A stretch of 5,607 bases of DNA. Origin: Bacillota bacterium. GTDB taxonomy: Bacteria; Bacillota; Clostridia; Peptostreptococcales; Anaerovoracaceae. Below, in pieces: positions 3,822 through 5,607 of the stretch. Numbering within the stretch: position 1 is the first letter of the stretch; each line of letters begins with the position of its first letter. The notes under the pieces were generated by a model. It saw only the letters and a program-made list of their open reading frames with translations, had not been told where the DNA came from and ran no database searches. The stretch lies in assembly GCA_017619905.1 (NCBI GenBank), contig JAFZRK010000077.1, positions 1 to 5,607 on the forward strand, in the 5' to 3' direction. Position numbers and translations under genes: made by a program.

Positions 3822-5607
3822 ATGACAGAAAGAATAGAAAGAATGTACGCGGATCTTAAGGGAGAAAAGAAGTTCGTCTTCTGCGGCGAGAAGTACAGGA
3901 TCGTGATCGATTCCTGGAGAAAGCACGAGGGTCTTACCCCTGTGCTCAAGAGAGCCCAGGCCACAGCCGACTACTTCGACCAGAGAACGCTCTACGTCGA
4001 TCCGGACGAGCTCATCGTAGGCAACGTTGCCTCCAAGCCGCACGGTCTTGAGGCCTCCGTATGGGGACCCTTCTGGGACGACGAGGACCTGGATTCCATA
4101 ATCGCCGACGGTCAGTACAGCATCTCCGACGAGGACCGCAAGGCTCTCCGCGAGGGAGATTCCTTCTGGGAAGGCCAGGACAGACAGATGTACGAGTGGC
4201 AGGGCCGCTTCTACGACGACGAGCGCCTCTGGCCGTTCATCAAGTCCGGCATTCTGTGCCCGCCCTGGACAGACAAGAAGAAGGGTAGAGGATCCGGCGG
4301 CGCCGGCTTCGGCTGGGGCCTTGGAATAGGACTTTCTTTCTTCGTTCCCGACTACGGCAAGATCGTCACCGAGGGCATCAAGAAGACTCTCGACGAGGCT
4401 AAGGAAGAGCTCAGAGGCGTTCGCTACGACAACGCCGAGGCATACGACAAGGCCTGCTACCTCCAGGCAGTCATAATCGCTCTGGAAGCAGTAGTCCGCA
4501 TGTATCACAGATACGGCGACACCTGCTCCGAGGCTGCCGCAAAGTGCGCGGATCCCAAGAGAAAGGCTGAGCTGGAGAAGATGGCAGAGACCTGCCACTG
4601 GATAGCGGAGAACCCCTCCAGAGACTTCGTGGATGCCATCCAGGCATTCTGGTTCTACTGGATGATGATCACCCACGGCACCGTTCCTCTCGGAAGATTC
4701 GACCAGTACATGTATCCGTTCTACCTCAAGAGCAAGGAGAACGGAATGACGGACGCCGAGATCCTCGAGTACATCGAGTGCCTCCGTCTTAAGATAATGC
4801 AGTTCAACTTCGTATCCGGCAACGCCAAGCAGAGAGACAAGTGGGCAGGAATGGCCCGCTGGAACAACTGCGTAATAGGCGGCGTAGACAAGGACGGCAA
4901 CGACGCTACCAACGAGCTGACCTACCTCATCCTTGACTCCGCGGACGAAGTACGCACCCCGCACTTCACCATCACCATCCGCGTAAACGAGAACACTCCG
5001 CAGAAGCTGATGCACCGCGGAATGGAGATCGTAAAGACCGGTCTGGGAATGCCCGCGTTCGTATCCGACAAGTCCTACATAAAGGGCCTTATGGATCAGG
5101 GCGTTTCCGAAGAGGACGCAAGGAACTTCGCGCTGGCCGGCTGCCTGGACCTCAACATCCCCGGAAAGTCCAAGATCAACGCTCTGGGCATGTTCGTATG
5201 CGCCAAGGTGCTGGACATCACCATGCACAACGGGTACAACTACAACACCAACGAGATGGTAGGTCTTCAGACCGGCGAGATGAAGGATTTCAAGACCTTC
5301 GAGGAATTCTACGACGCATACAAGAAGCAGCTCTACCACTTCATGAGCTTATACAACGAGGAGCACAACATCCTCATTAAGGTCACTGAGTACGTTAACA
5401 ACGACGTCATCCACAGCGCGTTCGCCTACGATGGCATCAAGTCCGGCAAGGACATGATGAGCAGGAGCCTGCCTTACGAGAACAGCTCCCTCATGAACCC
5501 CGTGGGAATGATCTCCGTGGTCAACTCCATGGCGGCAGTAAAGGAGCTCTGCTTCGTACAGAAGAAGTACACCATGGAGCAGCTCTACAACGCCATAGAG
5601 GCCGACT
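3822..5607 (+). CDS. Glycyl radical enzyme, pyruvate formate-lyase-like family, substrate unknown (3' end outside window)
   Basis: The first 595 residues of an expected 750-850 are present; no stop is reached. Family landmarks in order: PDELIVGN (61-68); VPDYGKIVTEGI (175-186); LGRFDQY (290-296); IGGVD.DGNDATNEL (352-366); TGLGMPAFVSD (406-416); and the active-site loop LAGCLDL with thiyl Cys441. The C-terminal glycine loop that carries the radical is beyond the window. In this family a radical-SAM activase makes the glycyl radical, which is passed to the Cys, and the enzyme then does C-C, C-N, C-O or C-S chemistry on its substrate under anoxic conditions. Pyruvate formate-lyase itself is unlikely, since the tandem Cys-Cys is absent. 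The Cys-x-Asp replaces the Cys-x-Glu of many eliminases and decarboxylases. A Gly-rich run (nine Gly in 155-170) ends in GIGLSFF, where GH is usual. Arg codons are mostly AGA and CGC and Lys is mostly AAG, a bias consistent with strong expression. It is divergent from a PucR-type regulator, its likely controller. Family is certain, subtype not. Confidence 0.9.
   Translation, partial: MTERIERMYADLKGEKKFVFCGEKYRIVIDSWRKHEGLTPVLKRAQATADYFDQRTLYVDPDELIVGNVASKPHGLEASVWGPFWDDEDLDSIIADGQYSISDEDRKALREGDSFWEGQDRQMYEWQGRFYDDERLWPFIKSGILCPPWTDKKKGRGSGGAGFGWGLGIGLSFFVPDYGKIVTEGIKKTLDEAKEELRGVRYDNAEAYDKACYLQAVIIALEAVVRMYHRYGDTCSEAAAKCADPKRKAELEKMAETCHWIAENPSRDFVDAIQAFWFYWMMITHGTVPLGRFDQYMYPFYLKSKENGMTDAEILEYIECLRLKIMQFNFVSGNAKQRDKWAGMARWNNCVIGGVDKDGNDATNELTYLILDSADEVRTPHFTITIRVNENTPQKLMHRGMEIVKTGLGMPAFVSDKSYIKGLMDQGVSEEDARNFALAGCLDLNIPGKSKINALGMFVCAKVLDITMHNGYNYNTNEMVGLQTGEMKDFKTFEEFYDAYKKQLYHFMSLYNEEHNILIKVTEYVNNDVIHSAFAYDGIKSGKDMMSRSLPYENSSLMNPVGMISVVNSMAAVKELCFVQKKYTMEQLYNAIEAD

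Noticed and set aside
3588..5339. Very long open frame (583 codons) on the minus strand opposite the glycyl radical enzyme
   Set aside because: It is antisense to a gene with clear family motifs. It stays open because that gene's biased codons lack TTA, CTA and TCA in the relevant phase. It has no Shine-Dalgarno, resembles no family I recognise and runs into the divergent control region.

Overview
The window looks like bacterial chromosomal DNA of moderately high GC content. Good Shine-Dalgarno sequences, near-consensus sigma-70-type promoters and intrinsic terminators frame the genes. It carries an FtsX-type ABC permease, a eukaryotic-type (short homodimeric) NADP isocitrate dehydrogenase, a PucR/CdaR-type regulator and an oxygen-sensitive glycyl radical enzyme. 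This suggests an anaerobe, most likely a GC-rich Clostridia-like Bacillota or a similar gut or anaerobic-digester lineage. That placement is inference: no rRNA or other taxonomic marker is present.

Layout, left to right. (1) The 3' end of an ABC transporter permease (+), cut by the window start and closed by an intrinsic terminator at about 816-847. (2) An isocitrate dehydrogenase gene, icd (+), with its own promoter (845-873) and Shine-Dalgarno. Its reading frame is broken by one missing base in an A-run at 1929-1932. Read through the lesion, it ends at 2125 and gives a 401-residue protein of normal family length. Its probable terminator (2188-2217) lies inside the 3' end of the next, convergent gene. 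(3) A PucR/CdaR-family regulator (-, 2164-3549). (4) A 272-bp divergent control region (3550-3821) with a promoter in each direction and a cluster of TGCA-containing inverted repeats. (5) A pyruvate formate-lyase-like glycyl radical enzyme (+, from 3822), cut by the window end before its glycyl-radical domain.

The most interesting unit is regulator, operator cluster and glycyl radical enzyme. The regulator is transcribed away from the enzyme, and the repeats sit over its own -35 region and close to the enzyme promoter. This is the usual arrangement of a local regulator controlling a catabolic operon. The enzyme has the family fold motifs and an active-site Cys (Cys441). It has Cys-Leu-Asp where many family eliminases and decarboxylases have Cys-Val-Glu, and a glycine-rich stretch where a conserved Gly-His is usual. 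Its substrate therefore cannot be named from known signatures, and it may represent an uncharacterised glycyl radical enzyme subfamily. The activating radical-SAM enzyme is expected downstream, outside the window.
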